From NCBI RefSeq assembly GCF_000735435.1, contig NZ_JMPP01000029.1, forward strand, positions 1-64,000: DNA of 64,000 nucleotides. Direction: 5' to 3'. Shown here one piece after another: positions 10,762 to 20,992 of the stretch. The position numbers and the translations under genes are program-made. Every line of letters starts with the position of its first letter. Within the stretch, counting starts at the first letter, position 1. The stretch comes from Klebsiella planticola ATCC 33531 (GTDB lineage Bacteria; Pseudomonadota; Gammaproteobacteria; Enterobacterales; Enterobacteriaceae). The notes below the pieces were generated by a model. It was not told the DNA's origin. It made no database searches and saw nothing but the letters and a program-made list of their open reading frames with translations.

Positions 10762-12096
10762 ATGAAAAATAATTCACTCAACCATCCGGTAGAACAAACG
10801 CACTCGAGTGGGCAAACTCCGCGTTTCTTATCCAACGTTGACGTCGGCGCCGTACCTTTAACGTTGTTTGTCGGTATCGCAACGATTGTCGCCGTCTCAT
10901 CAATGGCGGGACTGTTGCCAAAGAACATGATTGGCGGGCTGGCGGTCATTATGACCCTGGGATTCGCTCTGGCCAAAATCGGCCGAATGGTGCCGGTGCT
11001 TAAAGATATCGGCGGTCCGGCTATTTTGTGTTTGATGATGCCGTCGGTGCTGGTCTATTTCGGGGTATTTGATCCCCATACTCTGGGCACCGTGCATCTG
11101 TTGATGAAAGAGGCCAATTTACTCTATTTTGTCATCGCCTGCCTGGTGGTCGGCAGTATTCTGGGCATGAACAGAACCATTCTTATCCAGGGTATGGTGC
11201 GCATGTTCGTTCCGCTGGTGGTGGGGACCGGGGCGGCGATCGCGACGGGCCTGCTGGTGGGCAGCTTATTCGGCTACAGTCTTTACCACACCTTTTTCTT
11301 TATTATCGTGCCGATTATCGGCGGCGGTATTGGGGAAGGGATCCTGCCGCTGTCGCTGGCCTATTCGGCGATCCTTGGGCAAACCCCGGACGTGTATGTT
11401 GCACAGCTAGCGCCCGCTGCGGTGGTGGGGAATATCTTCGCCATTATCTGCGCCGGCTTTCTGGCACGCCTGGGCGTCCGCCGTCCGGCGCTGTCCGGTG
11501 ATGGTATGTTGATTCGCAGCCATGATGATAACCACGTTTTCTCGCAGTCTCAGGCAGGGCAGCCTACCGATTTCCAGCTGATGGGGGCCGGGCTGCTAAT
11601 GATCTGCGCATTTTTCATCGTTGGCGGGCTGCTGGAGAAAGTGCTGCACATCCCGGGACCGGTATTGATGATTCTGGCCGCCGTTCTGTGCAAATACAGC
11701 AAAATTATCCCTGCCGCGATGGAGCTGGGGGCGCATAGCTGCTACAAATTTGTCTCCGCCGCCCTCGTCTGGCCGCTGATGATCGGCCTTGGGATGCTGT
11801 ATGTCCCGCTGGAGAGCGTTGTTTCCGTCTTCTCCATCGGCTACGTGGTGGTTTGCGGTTCCATCGTTATTGCCATGGCGTTAAGCGGATTTTTCATCGC
11901 TTCCCGGCTGAATATGTATCCTGTTGAAGCGGCGATTGTCACCAGCTGCCACAGTGGGCTGGGCGGTACCGGGGATGTGGCGATACTCTCGGCATCGAAT
12001 CGCATGTCGCTGATGCCATTTGCACAGATTGCCACCCGTATCGGCGGCGCCTCAACGGTGATTGCCGCGACATTGCTGCTGAGCTGGATTGTCTGA
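10762..12096 (+). CDS. 2HCT-family Na+:malate/citrate symporter (CitS/MaeN-like)
   Basis: An inner-membrane symporter of the 2-hydroxycarboxylate transporter family, 444 residues, close to Klebsiella CitS (446) in length. The two family GGxG re-entrant loops are visible as GGGIGEG in the middle and GLGGTGD near the C-terminus, followed by SASNRMSLMPFAQIATRIGG, which parallels the CitS segment with its substrate-binding arginine. The N-terminal 30 residues are polar and cytoplasmic. It is divergent from the AEC carrier, malic enzyme and regulator, so malate is the likeliest substrate; citrate is possible. Confidence 0.85.
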   Translation: MKNNSLNHPVEQTHSSGQTPRFLSNVDVGAVPLTLFVGIATIVAVSSMAGLLPKNMIGGLAVIMTLGFALAKIGRMVPVLKDIGGPAILCLMMPSVLVYFGVFDPHTLGTVHLLMKEANLLYFVIACLVVGSILGMNRTILIQGMVRMFVPLVVGTGAAIATGLLVGSLFGYSLYHTFFFIIVPIIGGGIGEGILPLSLAYSAILGQTPDVYVAQLAPAAVVGNIFAIICAGFLARLGVRRPALSGDGMLIRSHDDNHVFSQSQAGQPTDFQLMGAGLLMICAFFIVGGLLEKVLHIPGPVLMILAAVLCKYSKIIPAAMELGAHSCYKFVSAALVWPLMIGLGMLYVPLESVVSVFSIGYVVVCGSIVIAMALSGFFIASRLNMYPVEAAIVTSCHSGLGGTGDVAILSASNRMSLMPFAQIATRIGGASTVIAATLLLSWIV

Positions 12097-12104
12097 TTGC
12101 GGAT

Positions 12105-12137
12105 AAAAAAAACCTGCCGGCATGATGCTGGCAGGTT
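12105..12137 (-). terminator. Terminator of pykA
   Basis: AACCTGCC (12111-12118) pairs with GGCAGGTT (12130-12137). On the minus strand it is followed by a run of T residues (plus-strand A run 12105-12112), 24 bp after the pykA stop codon. It may also reduce read-through from the symporter gene. Confidence 0.85.
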
Positions 12138-12160
12138 AGGCGTTCACCACGAGGTCGATA

Positions 12161-13603
12161 TTACTCGACGGTCAGAATACGCGTGGTGTTGGTGCTGCCG
12201 ATGGTGCTCATCACGTCACCCTGGGTCACGATAACGAGGTCACCCGAGACCAGATAGCCTTTATCACGCAGCAGATTCACCGCATCGTGCGCCGCAGCAA
12301 CGCCGTCGTTGGTGCTGTCGAAGTGAACCGGCGTCACGCCGCGATACAGGGCGGTCAGGTTCAGCGTACGTTCATGGCGGGAGAGGGCGAAAATGGGCAG
12401 GCCAGAGCTAATGCGTGAAGTCATCAGCGCGGTACGACCGGACTCGGTCATGGTGATGATCGCGGTGACACCTTTCAGGTGGTTCGCCGCATACATCGCT
12501 GACATGGCAATCGCCTCTTCAACGTTGTCGAACTGGATATCCAGACGATGTTTGGAGACATTGAGGCTTGGGATTTTTTCGGCGCCCAGACAGACGCGCG
12601 CCATCGCGGCCACGGTTTCTGACGGATACTGACCGGCGGCGGTTTCCGCAGAGAGCATCACGGCATCGGTACCATCGAGGACAGCGTTGGCAACGTCCAT
12701 GACTTCCGCGCGGGTTGGCATCGGGTTAGTAATCATCGACTCCATCATCTGAGTCGCGGTGATGACCGAACGGTTCAGCTGACGAGCGCGGCGAATCAGG
12801 GCTTTCTGAATACCCACCAGTTCCGGATCGCCGATTTCCACGCCAAGGTCGCCACGGGCAACCATCACCACGTCGGAGGCCAGAATAACGTCGTCCATCG
12901 CGTCCTGATCGCAAACCGCTTCCGCACGCTCGACTTTCGCGACGATCTTCGCATCGCAGCCGGCTTCACGCGCCAGGCGGCGGGCATAGTTCAGGTCTTC
13001 GCCACAGCGTGGGAAGGAGACGGCCAGGTAATCAACGCCGATTTTCGCCGCGGTGACGATGTCAGCCTTGTCTTTCTCAGTCAGCGCTTCGGCGGACAGG
13101 CCGCCACCCAGTTTGTTGATCCCTTTATTGTTTGACAGCGGTCCGCCGACGGTGACTTCGGTGAACACCTTCAGACCCTGAACTTCGATCACTTTCAGCT
13201 GTACGCGGCCATCGTCCAGCAGCAGGATATCGCCTGGCACGACGTCCGCCGGCAGGCCTTTATAATCAATACCGACTTTCTCTTTGTCGCCTTCGCCTTT
13301 ACCCAGCTCTGCATCGAGCAGGAATTTGTCGCCGATATTAAGGAAAATTTTGCCTTCTTTGAAGGTGGATACGCGAATTTTCGGGCCTTGCAGATCGCCG
13401 AGGATGGCCACGTGACGGCCCAGTTTTGCCGCGATTTGACGGACTTTATCTGCACGAATCTGATGATCTTCCGGGGTACCGTGAGAGAAGTTCATACGTA
13501 CCACGTTAGCGCCTGCGGCGATCACCTTTTCAAGGTTATTATCACGATCGGTTGCCGGGCCTAAGGTCGTTACGATTTTGGTTCTGCGAAGCCTTCTGGA
13601 CAT
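12161..13603 (-). CDS. pykA: Pyruvate kinase II PykA
   Basis: PykA converts phosphoenolpyruvate and ADP to pyruvate and ATP in glycolysis. The 480-residue product is nearly identical to E. coli PykA from [19 protein letters not shown] to [10 protein letters not shown]. The substrate loop with the Mg/K-binding region [11 protein letters not shown] and the active-site segment [11 protein letters not shown] are intact. It lies 126 bp downstream of hexR on the same strand, with its own terminator. Confidence 0.97.
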   Translation of the reverse strand: MSRRLRRTKIVTTLGPATDRDNNLEKVIAAGANVVRMNFSHGTPEDHQIRADKVRQIAAKLGRHVAILGDLQGPKIRVSTFKEGKIFLNIGDKFLLDAELGKGEGDKEKVGIDYKGLPADVVPGDILLLDDGRVQLKVIEVQGLKVFTEVTVGGPLSNNKGINKLGGGLSAEALTEKDKADIVTAAKIGVDYLAVSFPRCGEDLNYARRLAREAGCDAKIVAKVERAEAVCDQDAMDDVILASDVVMVARGDLGVEIGDPELVGIQKALIRRARQLNRSVITATQMMESMITNPMPTRAEVMDVANAVLDGTDAVMLSAETAAGQYPSETVAAMARVCLGAEKIPSLNVSKHRLDIQFDNVEEAIAMSAMYAANHLKGVTAIITMTESGRTALMTSRISSGLPIFALSRHERTLNLTALYRGVTPVHFDSTNDGVAAAHDAVNLLRDKGYLVSGDLVIVTQGDVMSTIGSTNTTRILTVE

Positions 13604-13729
13604 GTAATACTCCGTTGACTAAAACAACTTTGGTGTTGCGTGAACATGGAATCGGCGGTGCCGGTCAGCAATGTCGCTCTGCCGGAACGTAACCGAAGGT
13701 GTAATGGGTCACTACCTAATTATCAAGTT

Positions 13730-14599
13730 TTATGGGTTGTCGCTGTGTACAGGCAGCTCTTTATCAAAACGCGATTCCTTCAATGCTTCCTTGACCCTCT
13801 TCAAGTTATCTCTGAATTTCGCTCCTCGACGGAGGGTAAAGCCGGTGGCCAGCACATCTATGACCGTCAGTTGGGCAAGACGTGAAACCATGGGCATATA
13901 GATATCCGTATCTTCGGGGACATCAAGCGTAATCGACAAGGTTGCCTCTCGCGCCAGCGGGGTACCCGCCGACGTGATGGCGATGACCATGGCATCGTTT
14001 TCACGCGCCAGCTGCGCCAGTTCGACCTGGCTTTTCGTCCGGCCAGTATGTGAGATAATCACGACAACGTCATCATCATTGCAATTCATACAGCTCATGC
14101 GTTGCAGGACAATGTCGTCGGAGTAGATAACCGGAACGTTAAAACGGAAAAATTTGTTCATGGCGTCATGAGCGACGGCTGCCGAAGAACCGAGGCCAAA
14201 GAAGGCAATTTTCTTGGCCTGGGTCAGAAGGTCGACGGCGCGATTGACCGCTGACATATCGAGAGAGTGGTGGACCTGATCTAAACTGGCCATGGCTGAC
14301 TCGAAAATTTTTCCCGTATAGGACTCTACGCTGTCGTCTTCATCGACATTGCGGTTAACATAGAGAGTACCGTGTGCCAGGCTTTGTGCCAGGTGAAGTT
14401 TAAAATCGGGAAAGCCGCGGGTTTCCAGGCTCCGACAAAAACGGTTAACGGTCGGTTCACTGACGCCAGCTTCCAGCGCCAGGGCCGCAATGCTTGAATG
14501 AATCGCCTGAGCAGGCGTAGCAAGAATGACTTCCGCCACTTTGCGTTCGGATTTGCTAAGGTGTTCCAGCCGGGACTGGATTTTTTCCAGCATATTCAT
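13730..14599 (-). CDS. hexR: HexR transcriptional regulator (RpiR family)
   Basis: HexR represses zwf, edd/eda and related genes and senses KDPG, the Entner-Doudoroff intermediate. It has an N-terminal HTH_6 DNA-binding domain (about 1-77) and a C-terminal SIS sugar-phosphate domain with GLGSSAAVAHDA and SHTGRT. I chose the start MNMLEKIQ at 14599 (289 residues, as in E. coli). In-frame starts at 14617 and 14635 exist, and no start has a strong ribosome-binding site. It is divergent from zwf, whose promoter region holds a HexR-type palindrome. Confidence 0.92.
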   Translation of the reverse strand: MNMLEKIQSRLEHLSKSERKVAEVILATPAQAIHSSIAALALEAGVSEPTVNRFCRSLETRGFPDFKLHLAQSLAHGTLYVNRNVDEDDSVESYTGKIFESAMASLDQVHHSLDMSAVNRAVDLLTQAKKIAFFGLGSSAAVAHDAMNKFFRFNVPVIYSDDIVLQRMSCMNCNDDDVVVIISHTGRTKSQVELAQLARENDAMVIAITSAGTPLAREATLSITLDVPEDTDIYMPMVSRLAQLTVIDVLATGFTLRRGAKFRDNLKRVKEALKESRFDKELPVHSDNP

Positions 14600-14893
14600 G
14601 GGTAACGGAGCGCTCATCAGTGGAAGCGATTTCATTAATGGATGAAATCATCAGGCGTTTTAGCAAGAATATACCCCTCCGTTACGCTAAGCGGGGAGGA
14701 ATGACGTTAAAAAATGTTGTTTTTTTTCATTACATGATCAGAGTCGTATTTTATTAACTTAAAACCGGTCGAAAGAACGAACAGGTTTAGCCGCTTGCCC
14801 AAATAGTCGCCGAAACTTTTCTCCGCGTGCGGTTTAGCGCCGGGAATGGCGGCCTGAGGGTTTCGGGAAGTTCGTAAACACAGTACAGTGCAG

Positions 14894-14908
14894 TGTAAGA
14901 AAATTACA
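14894..14908. promoter_or_regulatory. HexR operator upstream of zwf
   Basis: TGTAAGAAAATTACA matches the published gammaproteobacterial HexR consensus TGTAATTAAATTACA at 13 of 15 positions. It lies 46 bp before the zwf start, in the hexR-zwf divergent region. Confidence 0.75.
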
Positions 14909-14954
14909 AATATAGCCTGGCATAAGCACCAGACTATCAACTGAGGAGAATGAC

Positions 14955-16430
14955 ATGGCGGTAACGCAAACGGCCCAGGCATGCGATCTGGTCATTTTCG
15001 GCGCGAAGGGTGACCTGGCGCGGCGTAAATTGTTGCCTTCCCTGTATCAGCTCGAAAAAGCTGGCCAGATCAACCCTGAGACCCGGATTATCGGGGTAGG
15101 ACGTGCTGACTGGGATAAAGATGCTTACACCAGGGTCGTACGTGAAGCGCTTGAAACCTTCATGAAGGAAAAGATTGATGAAGGTTTGTGGGACACCCTG
15201 AGCGGACGTCTGGATTTTTGTAACCTCGATGTGAACGATACCAAAGCGTTTTCCCGTCTGGGCAAAATGCTGGATCAGGAAAACCGCGTCACCATCAACT
15301 ACTTTGCCATGCCGCCAAGCACTTTTGGCGCCATTTGCAAAGGCCTCGGCCAGGCGAAACTGAACGCCAAACCTGCGCGCGTGGTGATGGAAAAACCGCT
15401 GGGCACCTCTCTGGATACCTCCCGCGAGATCAACGATCAGGTCGGCGAATTCTTCGAAGAATGCCAGGTTTACCGTATCGACCATTACCTTGGCAAAGAA
15501 ACGGTGCTCAACCTGCTGGCGCTGCGCTTTGCGAACTCCCTGTTTGTCAATAACTGGGACTGCCGCACGATCGACCACGTTGAAATCACCGTCGCGGAAG
15601 AAGTGGGTATCGAAGGCCGCTGGGGTTACTTCGATCAGGCTGGGCAAATGCGCGACATGATCCAGAACCATCTGCTGCAGATCCTGTGCATGATCGCGAT
15701 GTCGCCGCCGTCAGACCTCAGTGCCGACAGCATTCGTGACGAAAAAGTCAAAGTGCTGAAGTCGCTGCGCCGTATCGACCGCTCCAACGTACGTGAGAAA
15801 ACGGTCCGCGGCCAGTACACCGCCGGCTTCGCCCAGGGTAAAAAAGTCCCGGGCTACCTCGAAGAAGAGGGGGCGAACAAATCCAGCAATACCGAGACCT
15901 TTGTGGCTATCCGCGTCGATATCGATAACTGGCGCTGGGCCGGCGTGCCGTTCTACCTGCGTACCGGTAAACGCCTGCCGACCAAATGTTCTGAAGTGGT
16001 GGTTTATTTTAAAACCCCGGAGCTGAACCTGTTTAAAGAGAACTGGCAGGAGCTGCCGCAGAACAAGCTGACGATTCGCCTGCAGCCGGATGAGGGCGTG
16101 GATATTCAGGTCCTCAACAAAGTGCCGGGTCTTGACCACAAACACAATCTGCAGATAACCAAGCTGGATCTGAGCTATTCGGAGACCTTCAACCAGACTC
16201 ACCTGGCGGATGCCTATGAACGTCTGCTGCTGGAAACCATGCGCGGTATCCAGGCGCTGTTCGTGCGTCGCGATGAAGTTGAAGAGGCGTGGAAGTGGGT
16301 TGACTCCATTACTGAAGCCTGGGCTGCCGATCGCGATGCGCCGAAGCCCTATCAGGCAGGTACCTGGGGGCCGGTCGCCTCTGTGGCGATGATCACCCGC
16401 GACGGTCGTTCCTGGAACGAATTTGAATAG
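14955..16430 (+). CDS. zwf: Glucose-6-phosphate 1-dehydrogenase
   Basis: Zwf oxidises glucose 6-phosphate to 6-phosphogluconolactone with NADP, feeding the pentose phosphate and Entner-Doudoroff pathways. The 491-residue product has the cofactor-binding [15 protein letters not shown] at about 16-30 and the active-site RIDHYLGKE near 175. GAGGAG precedes the ATG. A HexR site lies upstream; SoxS/MarA control known from E. coli may also apply, but I did not resolve that box. A terminator follows. Confidence 0.97.
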   Translation: MAVTQTAQACDLVIFGAKGDLARRKLLPSLYQLEKAGQINPETRIIGVGRADWDKDAYTRVVREALETFMKEKIDEGLWDTLSGRLDFCNLDVNDTKAFSRLGKMLDQENRVTINYFAMPPSTFGAICKGLGQAKLNAKPARVVMEKPLGTSLDTSREINDQVGEFFEECQVYRIDHYLGKETVLNLLALRFANSLFVNNWDCRTIDHVEITVAEEVGIEGRWGYFDQAGQMRDMIQNHLLQILCMIAMSPPSDLSADSIRDEKVKVLKSLRRIDRSNVREKTVRGQYTAGFAQGKKVPGYLEEEGANKSSNTETFVAIRVDIDNWRWAGVPFYLRTGKRLPTKCSEVVVYFKTPELNLFKENWQELPQNKLTIRLQPDEGVDIQVLNKVPGLDHKHNLQITKLDLSYSETFNQTHLADAYERLLLETMRGIQALFVRRDEVEEAWKWVDSITEAWAADRDAPKPYQAGTWGPVASVAMITRDGRSWNEFE

Positions 16431-16453
16431 TTTGCGCGTTATCCGGAGGAGTT

Positions 16454-16469
16454 ATTTTACCGGTAACAT
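16454..16469. promoter_or_regulatory. GntR-type operator between zwf and edd
   Basis: ATTTTACCGGTAACAT agrees with the GntR gluconate-repressor consensus ATGTTACC-N2-TAACAT at 13 of the 14 defined positions. It lies between the zwf stop and the zwf terminator, about 180 bp upstream of edd. Gluconate-inducible edd/eda expression is known in E. coli. Confidence 0.6.
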
Positions 16470-16506
16470 GATCTGACGCAGCAAGTCGCATAATTTTTGC
16501 TCTTTT

Positions 16507-16544
16507 AAGCCCCGGGAGGATTCACCCCTGGGGCTTTTTTTATT
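16507..16544 (+). terminator. Terminator after zwf
   Basis: AGCCCC pairs with GGGGCT, with further partial pairing in the upper stem, followed by TTTTTTTATT. It lies about 75 bp past the zwf stop codon. Confidence 0.88.
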
Positions 16545-16651
16545 ACACTGCGGATAGATATTTTGCCGCTGAGCTGCAGTGTTGGTGCCTTTCACCTTCT
16601 AAGAGGTTGCTAAAATGCTGTGGCCGGACAGATAAAAATTCAGGAGCCTTT

Positions 16652-18463
16652 ATGAATTCGACAATGTTACGGGTAACAAATCGCATTATCGAACGGTCGC
16701 GCGATACCCGCACCGCCTACCTCGCACGGATTAACCAGGCGAAGACGGATACCGTCCATCGCGCGCAGCTGGCGTGCGGTAATCTCGCCCACGGCTTTGC
16801 TGCCTGTCAGTCGGAAGATAAAGCCTCGCTGAAAAGCATGTTGCGTAACAATATCGCCATCATCACTTCTTACAACGACATGCTGTCCGCCCACCAGCCC
16901 TATGAGTATTATCCGGATATCATCCGCAAAGCGCTGCATTCGGTGAATGCGGTAGGCCAGGTCGCGGGAGGCGTACCGGCGATGTGCGACGGCGTCACCC
17001 AAGGGCAGGACGGGATGGAACTCTCCCTCCTGAGCCGCGAAGTGATTGCAATGTCGGCCGCGATCGGCCTGTCGCATAACATGTTCGACGGCGCGCTGTA
17101 TCTGGGCGTATGTGACAAAATTGTCCCCGGACTGACGATGGCCGCGCTCTCCTTTGGCCACCTGCCGTCAGTATTCGTGCCGTCTGGCCCGATGGCCAGC
17201 GGCCTGCCAAATAAAGAAAAAGTACGCATCCGCCAGCTGTATGCCGAGGGTAAAGTCGATCGTATGGCGCTGCTGGAGTCTGAAGCGGCCTCCTACCACG
17301 CCCCGGGTACCTGCACATTTTACGGCACGGCGAACACCAACCAGATGGTGGTGGAATTTATGGGCATGCAGCTCCCGGGCTCGTCGTTTGTGCATCCGGA
17401 TGCCGAATTGCGCCAGGCGCTGACCGCCGCCGCCGCACGCCAGGTAACGCGCATGACCGGTAACGGTAATGAATGGATGCCGCTGGGCAAAATGTTTGAT
17501 GAGAAAGTGGTGGTGAACGGGATCGTTGCGTTGCTGGCAACCGGCGGTTCGACCAACCATACGATGCACCTGGTCGCAATGGCTCGCGCGGCGGGCATTA
17601 TCATTAACTGGGATGATTTCTCCGATCTCTCCGATGTTGTGCCGCTGCTGGCGCGCCTTTACCCGAACGGTCCGGCGGATATTAACCACTTCCAGGCCGC
17701 GGGCGGCGTACCGGTGCTGGTTCGTGAGCTGCTGAAAGGCGGTTTGCTGCACGAAGATGTCAACACCGTAGCCGGTTTTGGTCTCTCCCGTTACACCATG
17801 GAACCGTGGCTGAATAACGGCGAGCTGGACTGGCGCGAAGGGGCGACGGCGCCATTAGACGATCAGGTTATTGCGACTTTCGACAAGCCATTCTCTCGCC
17901 ATGGCGGGACGAAAGTGCTGAGCGGCAACCTCGGGCGTGCGGTGATGAAAACCTCGGCCGTACCGGTTGAGAACCAGATAATTGAAGCCCCGGCGGTGGT
18001 GTTTGAAAGCCAGCACGACGTTTTGCCTGCTTTCGAAGCCGGAATGCTGGACAAGGATTGCGTGGTGGTTGTTCGCCATCAGGGGCCAAAAGCGAACGGC
18101 ATGCCAGAATTACATAAACTTATGCCGCCACTTGGTGTATTATTGGACCGCCGTTTCAAAATTGCGCTGGTTACCGATGGTCGACTCTCTGGCGCATCTG
18201 GCAAGGTCCCGTCAGCAATCCACGTTACGCCTGAAGCGTACGATGGTGGGCTGCTGGCAAAAGTACGTGATGGCGATATTATCCGCGTCAACGGGCAGAC
18301 GGGCGAACTGACGCTGCTGGTGGATGACGCTGAGCTGGCTGCACGCCAGCCGCATGTTCCTGACCTCAGCAGTTCGCGCGTCGGGAGCGGCCGGGAAATG
18401 TTCGCAGCGCTGCGTGAAAAACTCTCCGGAGCCGAACAGGGCGCAACCTGCATCACTTTTTAA
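16652..18463 (+). CDS. edd: Phosphogluconate dehydratase
   Basis: Edd dehydrates 6-phosphogluconate to KDPG, the first Entner-Doudoroff step, using an iron-sulfur cluster. The 603-residue product matches E. coli Edd from [13 protein letters not shown] to [11 protein letters not shown] and belongs to the IlvD/Edd family ([27 protein letters not shown]). The ATG at 16652 has CAGGAG 7-8 nt upstream and is the family start. eda follows 39 bp later in the same operon. Confidence 0.96.
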   Translation: MNSTMLRVTNRIIERSRDTRTAYLARINQAKTDTVHRAQLACGNLAHGFAACQSEDKASLKSMLRNNIAIITSYNDMLSAHQPYEYYPDIIRKALHSVNAVGQVAGGVPAMCDGVTQGQDGMELSLLSREVIAMSAAIGLSHNMFDGALYLGVCDKIVPGLTMAALSFGHLPSVFVPSGPMASGLPNKEKVRIRQLYAEGKVDRMALLESEAASYHAPGTCTFYGTANTNQMVVEFMGMQLPGSSFVHPDAELRQALTAAAARQVTRMTGNGNEWMPLGKMFDEKVVVNGIVALLATGGSTNHTMHLVAMARAAGIIINWDDFSDLSDVVPLLARLYPNGPADINHFQAAGGVPVLVRELLKGGLLHEDVNTVAGFGLSRYTMEPWLNNGELDWREGATAPLDDQVIATFDKPFSRHGGTKVLSGNLGRAVMKTSAVPVENQIIEAPAVVFESQHDVLPAFEAGMLDKDCVVVVRHQGPKANGMPELHKLMPPLGVLLDRRFKIALVTDGRLSGASGKVPSAIHVTPEAYDGGLLAKVRDGDIIRVNGQTGELTLLVDDAELAARQPHVPDLSSSRVGSGREMFAALREKLSGAEQGATCITF

Positions 18464-18502
18464 GACGATACAATTTGTAGATCTGGCGAGAGAGAAACTC
18501 TA

Positions 18503-19144
18503 ATGAAAAACTGGAAAACAACTGCAGAAGCAATCCTCACCAACGGCCCGGTTGTCCCGGTGATCGTGGTGAAAAAGCTGGAACACGCTGTGCCGATGGC
18601 CAAAGCGCTGGTTGCCGGCGGCGTACGCGTACTGGAAGTCACGCTGCGTACCGCATGCGCGCTGGATGCGATCCGCGCGATTGCGCAAGAAGTGCCGGAG
18701 GCGATTGTCGGCGCAGGTACCGTAACAAACGTTGAGCAGCTGAAAGCCGTCACCGAGGCTGGCGCGCAGTTCGCTATCAGCCCGGGTCTGACCGAGTCCC
18801 TGCTGAAAGCGGCGACTGAAGAAGGGTCCATCCCGCTGATCCCGGGGATTAGCACCGTCTCCGAACTGATGCTGGGCATGCAGTATGGCCTGAAAGAGTT
18901 CAAATTCTTCCCGGCGGAAGCTAACGGTGGTGTAAAAGCGCTGCAGGCGATTGGCGGTCCGTTCGCGCATATCCGTTTCTGCCCGACTGGCGGCATCTCA
19001 CCGGCGAACTACCGCGACTACCTGGCACTGAACAGCGTGCTGTGCATCGGCGGTTCCTGGCTGGTTCCGGCGGATGCGCTGGAAGCGGGCGATTACGACC
19101 GTATTACCAAAATTGCTCGCGAAGCGGTTGAAGGCGCGAAGTAA
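18503..19144 (+). CDS. eda: KDPG/KHG aldolase Eda
   Basis: Eda splits KDPG into pyruvate and glyceraldehyde 3-phosphate and also acts on 4-hydroxy-2-oxoglutarate. The 213-residue protein has the Schiff-base lysine in EFKFFPAEA (K134; K133 in E. coli, because one extra residue occurs in the TEEGSI segment) and E45 in RVLEVTLRT. It is the second gene of the edd-eda operon. It is also the exit point for hexuronate and KDG catabolism, which matters for the lyase locus at the right end. Confidence 0.97.
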   Translation: MKNWKTTAEAILTNGPVVPVIVVKKLEHAVPMAKALVAGGVRVLEVTLRTACALDAIRAIAQEVPEAIVGAGTVTNVEQLKAVTEAGAQFAISPGLTESLLKAATEEGSIPLIPGISTVSELMLGMQYGLKEFKFFPAEANGGVKALQAIGGPFAHIRFCPTGGISPANYRDYLALNSVLCIGGSWLVPADALEAGDYDRITKIAREAVEGAK

Positions 19145-19176
19145 TTTCCACGCCCTGATAAATGGCGAAATCCAGA

Positions 19177-19209
19177 CCCGGTAGCGTTGACGCGACCGGG
19201 TTTTTTTTA
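19177..19209 (+). terminator. Terminator after eda
   Basis: CCCGGT pairs with ACCGGG, followed by eight T residues. The T-run overlaps the end of the convergent purT gene. Confidence 0.9.
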
Positions 19210-20385
19210 TCCCTGAACCTGCACCGCTGACGCAGCGGCTTTCGCGCGAGCCACCGCCTCATCGACGCTATCGGCGACGGCCAGCGTGACGCCCAGTCGA
19301 CGAGAACCGTCAATCTCCGGCTTACCGAACAGGCGTAGCTGCAGTCCCGCCCCTACTGCGCCCTGGAGATTGCTAAAGGTGACGTTCTGGCTGGTGAGCT
19401 GCGGCAGAATGACCGCGGAGGCCGCCGGGCCATACTGACGAATCGCGCCAACCGGCAGACCGAGGAAGGCGCGAACGTGCAGCGCAAATTCCGAGAGGTC
19501 CTGGGAAATCAGCGTCACCATCCCGGTGTCATGCGGGCGAGGGGAGACTTCACTGAAAATCACCTCATCACCGCAGACGAACAGCTCCACGCCAAACAGA
19601 CCGTAGCCGCCAAGCGCCAGCACGACTTTGCTGGCAATCTCCTGGGCGCGGGCCAACGCCAGCTCGTTCATCTGCTGCGGCTGCCAGGATTCGCGGTAAT
19701 CGCCATCCTCCTGGCGATGGCCGACCGGCGCACAGAAATGGACGCCATCGACCGCGCTGACGGTAAGCAGGGTAATTTCAAAATCGAAATTCACCACCCC
19801 CTCGACGATAACCCGACCGGCGCCCGCGCGGCCGCCTTGTTGCGCGTAGCGCCAGGCCTCGGCCAACTGGTCAGAGTGACGAATAAAGCTCTGGCCTTTA
19901 CCAGAAGAGCTCATGACCGGCTTCACAATGCAGGGAAGGCCAATCTCCGCGACGGCTTCGCGAAAGGCCGCTTCGCTGTCGGCAAAGCGGTATGCCGAGG
20001 TGGGAAGCTGCAGCTCCTCTGCGGCCAGGCGGCGAATACCTTCGCGATTCATGGTCAGTTTCGCCGCGCGAGCGGTGGGGACGACTTTCTGCCCGGCCTG
20101 CTCCAGCTCCACCAGCATATCCGTGGCGATGGCTTCAATTTCCGGCACGATAAAGTCGGGTTTTTCTTCCGCAATCAGCGCGCGCAGCGTTTCACCGTGC
20201 AGCATGTTGATGACGTGCGAACGATGCGCCACTTGCATCGCCGGCGCGTCGGGGTAGCGGTCGACCGCGATGGTCTCAATACCCAGCCGTTGGCACTCAA
20301 TGGCGACTTCTTTACCCAGTTCGCCGGAACCTAACAACATCACCCGCGTCGCTGCCGGACGCAGCGCTGTGCCTAATAACGTCAT
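19207..20385 (-). CDS. purT: Formate-dependent phosphoribosylglycinamide formyltransferase 2
   Basis: PurT makes formyl-GAR from GAR, formate and ATP in purine synthesis. The 392-residue start [10 protein letters not shown] at 20385 matches E. coli; an upstream extension to 20730 would cross the PurR site and is not real. ATP-grasp features include [16 protein letters not shown] and the metal-binding [20 protein letters not shown]. Its C-terminus touches the eda terminator. Confidence 0.96.
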   Translation of the reverse strand: MTLLGTALRPAATRVMLLGSGELGKEVAIECQRLGIETIAVDRYPDAPAMQVAHRSHVINMLHGETLRALIAEEKPDFIVPEIEAIATDMLVELEQAGQKVVPTARAAKLTMNREGIRRLAAEELQLPTSAYRFADSEAAFREAVAEIGLPCIVKPVMSSSGKGQSFIRHSDQLAEAWRYAQQGGRAGAGRVIVEGVVNFDFEITLLTVSAVDGVHFCAPVGHRQEDGDYRESWQPQQMNELALARAQEIASKVVLALGGYGLFGVELFVCGDEVIFSEVSPRPHDTGMVTLISQDLSEFALHVRAFLGLPVGAIRQYGPAASAVILPQLTSQNVTFSNLQGAVGAGLQLRLFGKPEIDGSRRLGVTLAVADSVDEAVARAKAAASAVQVQG

Positions 20386-20425
20386 GACTCTTTTCCACAG
20401 TAAAAAAACATGCGTCGCATTATAA

Positions 20426-20441
20426 ACGAAAACGTTTGCGT
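20426..20441. promoter_or_regulatory. PurR operator of purT
   Basis: ACGAAAACGTTTGCGT is a 16-bp PurR-type palindrome (consensus ACGCAAACGTTTTCGT-like) 41 bp upstream of the purT start codon. Confidence 0.8.
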
Positions 20442-20487
20442 CTGTCTTTACGGCTGTTGGTTGAGTCCCGGGTGAAAATTTGCTATA

Positions 20488-20503
20488 CTGTATAAAAATA
20501 CAG
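20488..20503. promoter_or_regulatory. LexA box of yebG
   Basis: CTGTATAAAAATACAG fits the SOS box CTGT-N8-ACAG and overlaps the likely yebG promoter, 18 bp before the start codon. Confidence 0.88.
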
Positions 20504-20520
20504 TATAAAGAGGCTGCACA

Positions 20521-20895
20521 ATGGCGGTTGAAATTAAATATGTGGTGATCCGCGAAGGTGAGGAAAAGATGTCGTTTACCAGCAAAAAAGAGGCCGATGC
20601 TTACGACAAAATGCTCGATCTTGCCGAGGTCCTCAACGACTGGCTGGTCGAGTGCCCGCTGACGCTGGATGAAACCCAGCGCGATGAAATGGCAATGTGG
20701 CTGGCGGAACGTAAAGAGACATTGCACCACATCCTGAGATCAGGAAAACTCCCGGAAACGGAAGACGGTACGAACGGCCAGGCTTCTCAGGACGAGAGCT
20801 CCGCGGCTGAAACCTCAGAGGCCGCAGCGGAGGGAGCGAGCGAACAACCCGCGGCAACCGCGCCTGTAAAATCGCGCAAGGTGAAGGCCGCCTGA
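20521..20895 (+). CDS. yebG: DNA damage-inducible protein YebG
   Basis: YebG is a small SOS-induced protein of unsettled function. The first ~80 residues ([33 protein letters not shown]) match the E. coli protein. The product is 124 residues against 96 in E. coli, because the C-terminus is extended by a low-complexity tail rich in Ala, Glu and Ser that ends in basic residues (VKSRKVKAA). A canonical LexA box overlaps the promoter. E. coli has yebF next to yebG; here yebE follows directly. Confidence 0.9.
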   Translation: MAVEIKYVVIREGEEKMSFTSKKEADAYDKMLDLAEVLNDWLVECPLTLDETQRDEMAMWLAERKETLHHILRSGKLPETEDGTNGQASQDESSAAETSEAAAEGASEQPAATAPVKSRKVKAA

Positions 20896-20992
20896 GTCCG
20901 GCCGAATTTGCGCATCTTTAGCTGCTCATAACATTTCCTGACATCTCGTCGTTTAGGCTGATGACATCGCTTAATAAGCAACGAGGGAAATC

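Noticed and set aside
19477..20334. 285-codon plus-strand frame inside purT
   Set aside because: Antisense shadow of purT with no recognisable domain and no promoter.
20386..20730. Longer N-terminus of PurT starting at 20730
   Set aside because: It would cross the yebG coding region, the LexA box and the PurR site; the ATG at 20385 gives the known length.
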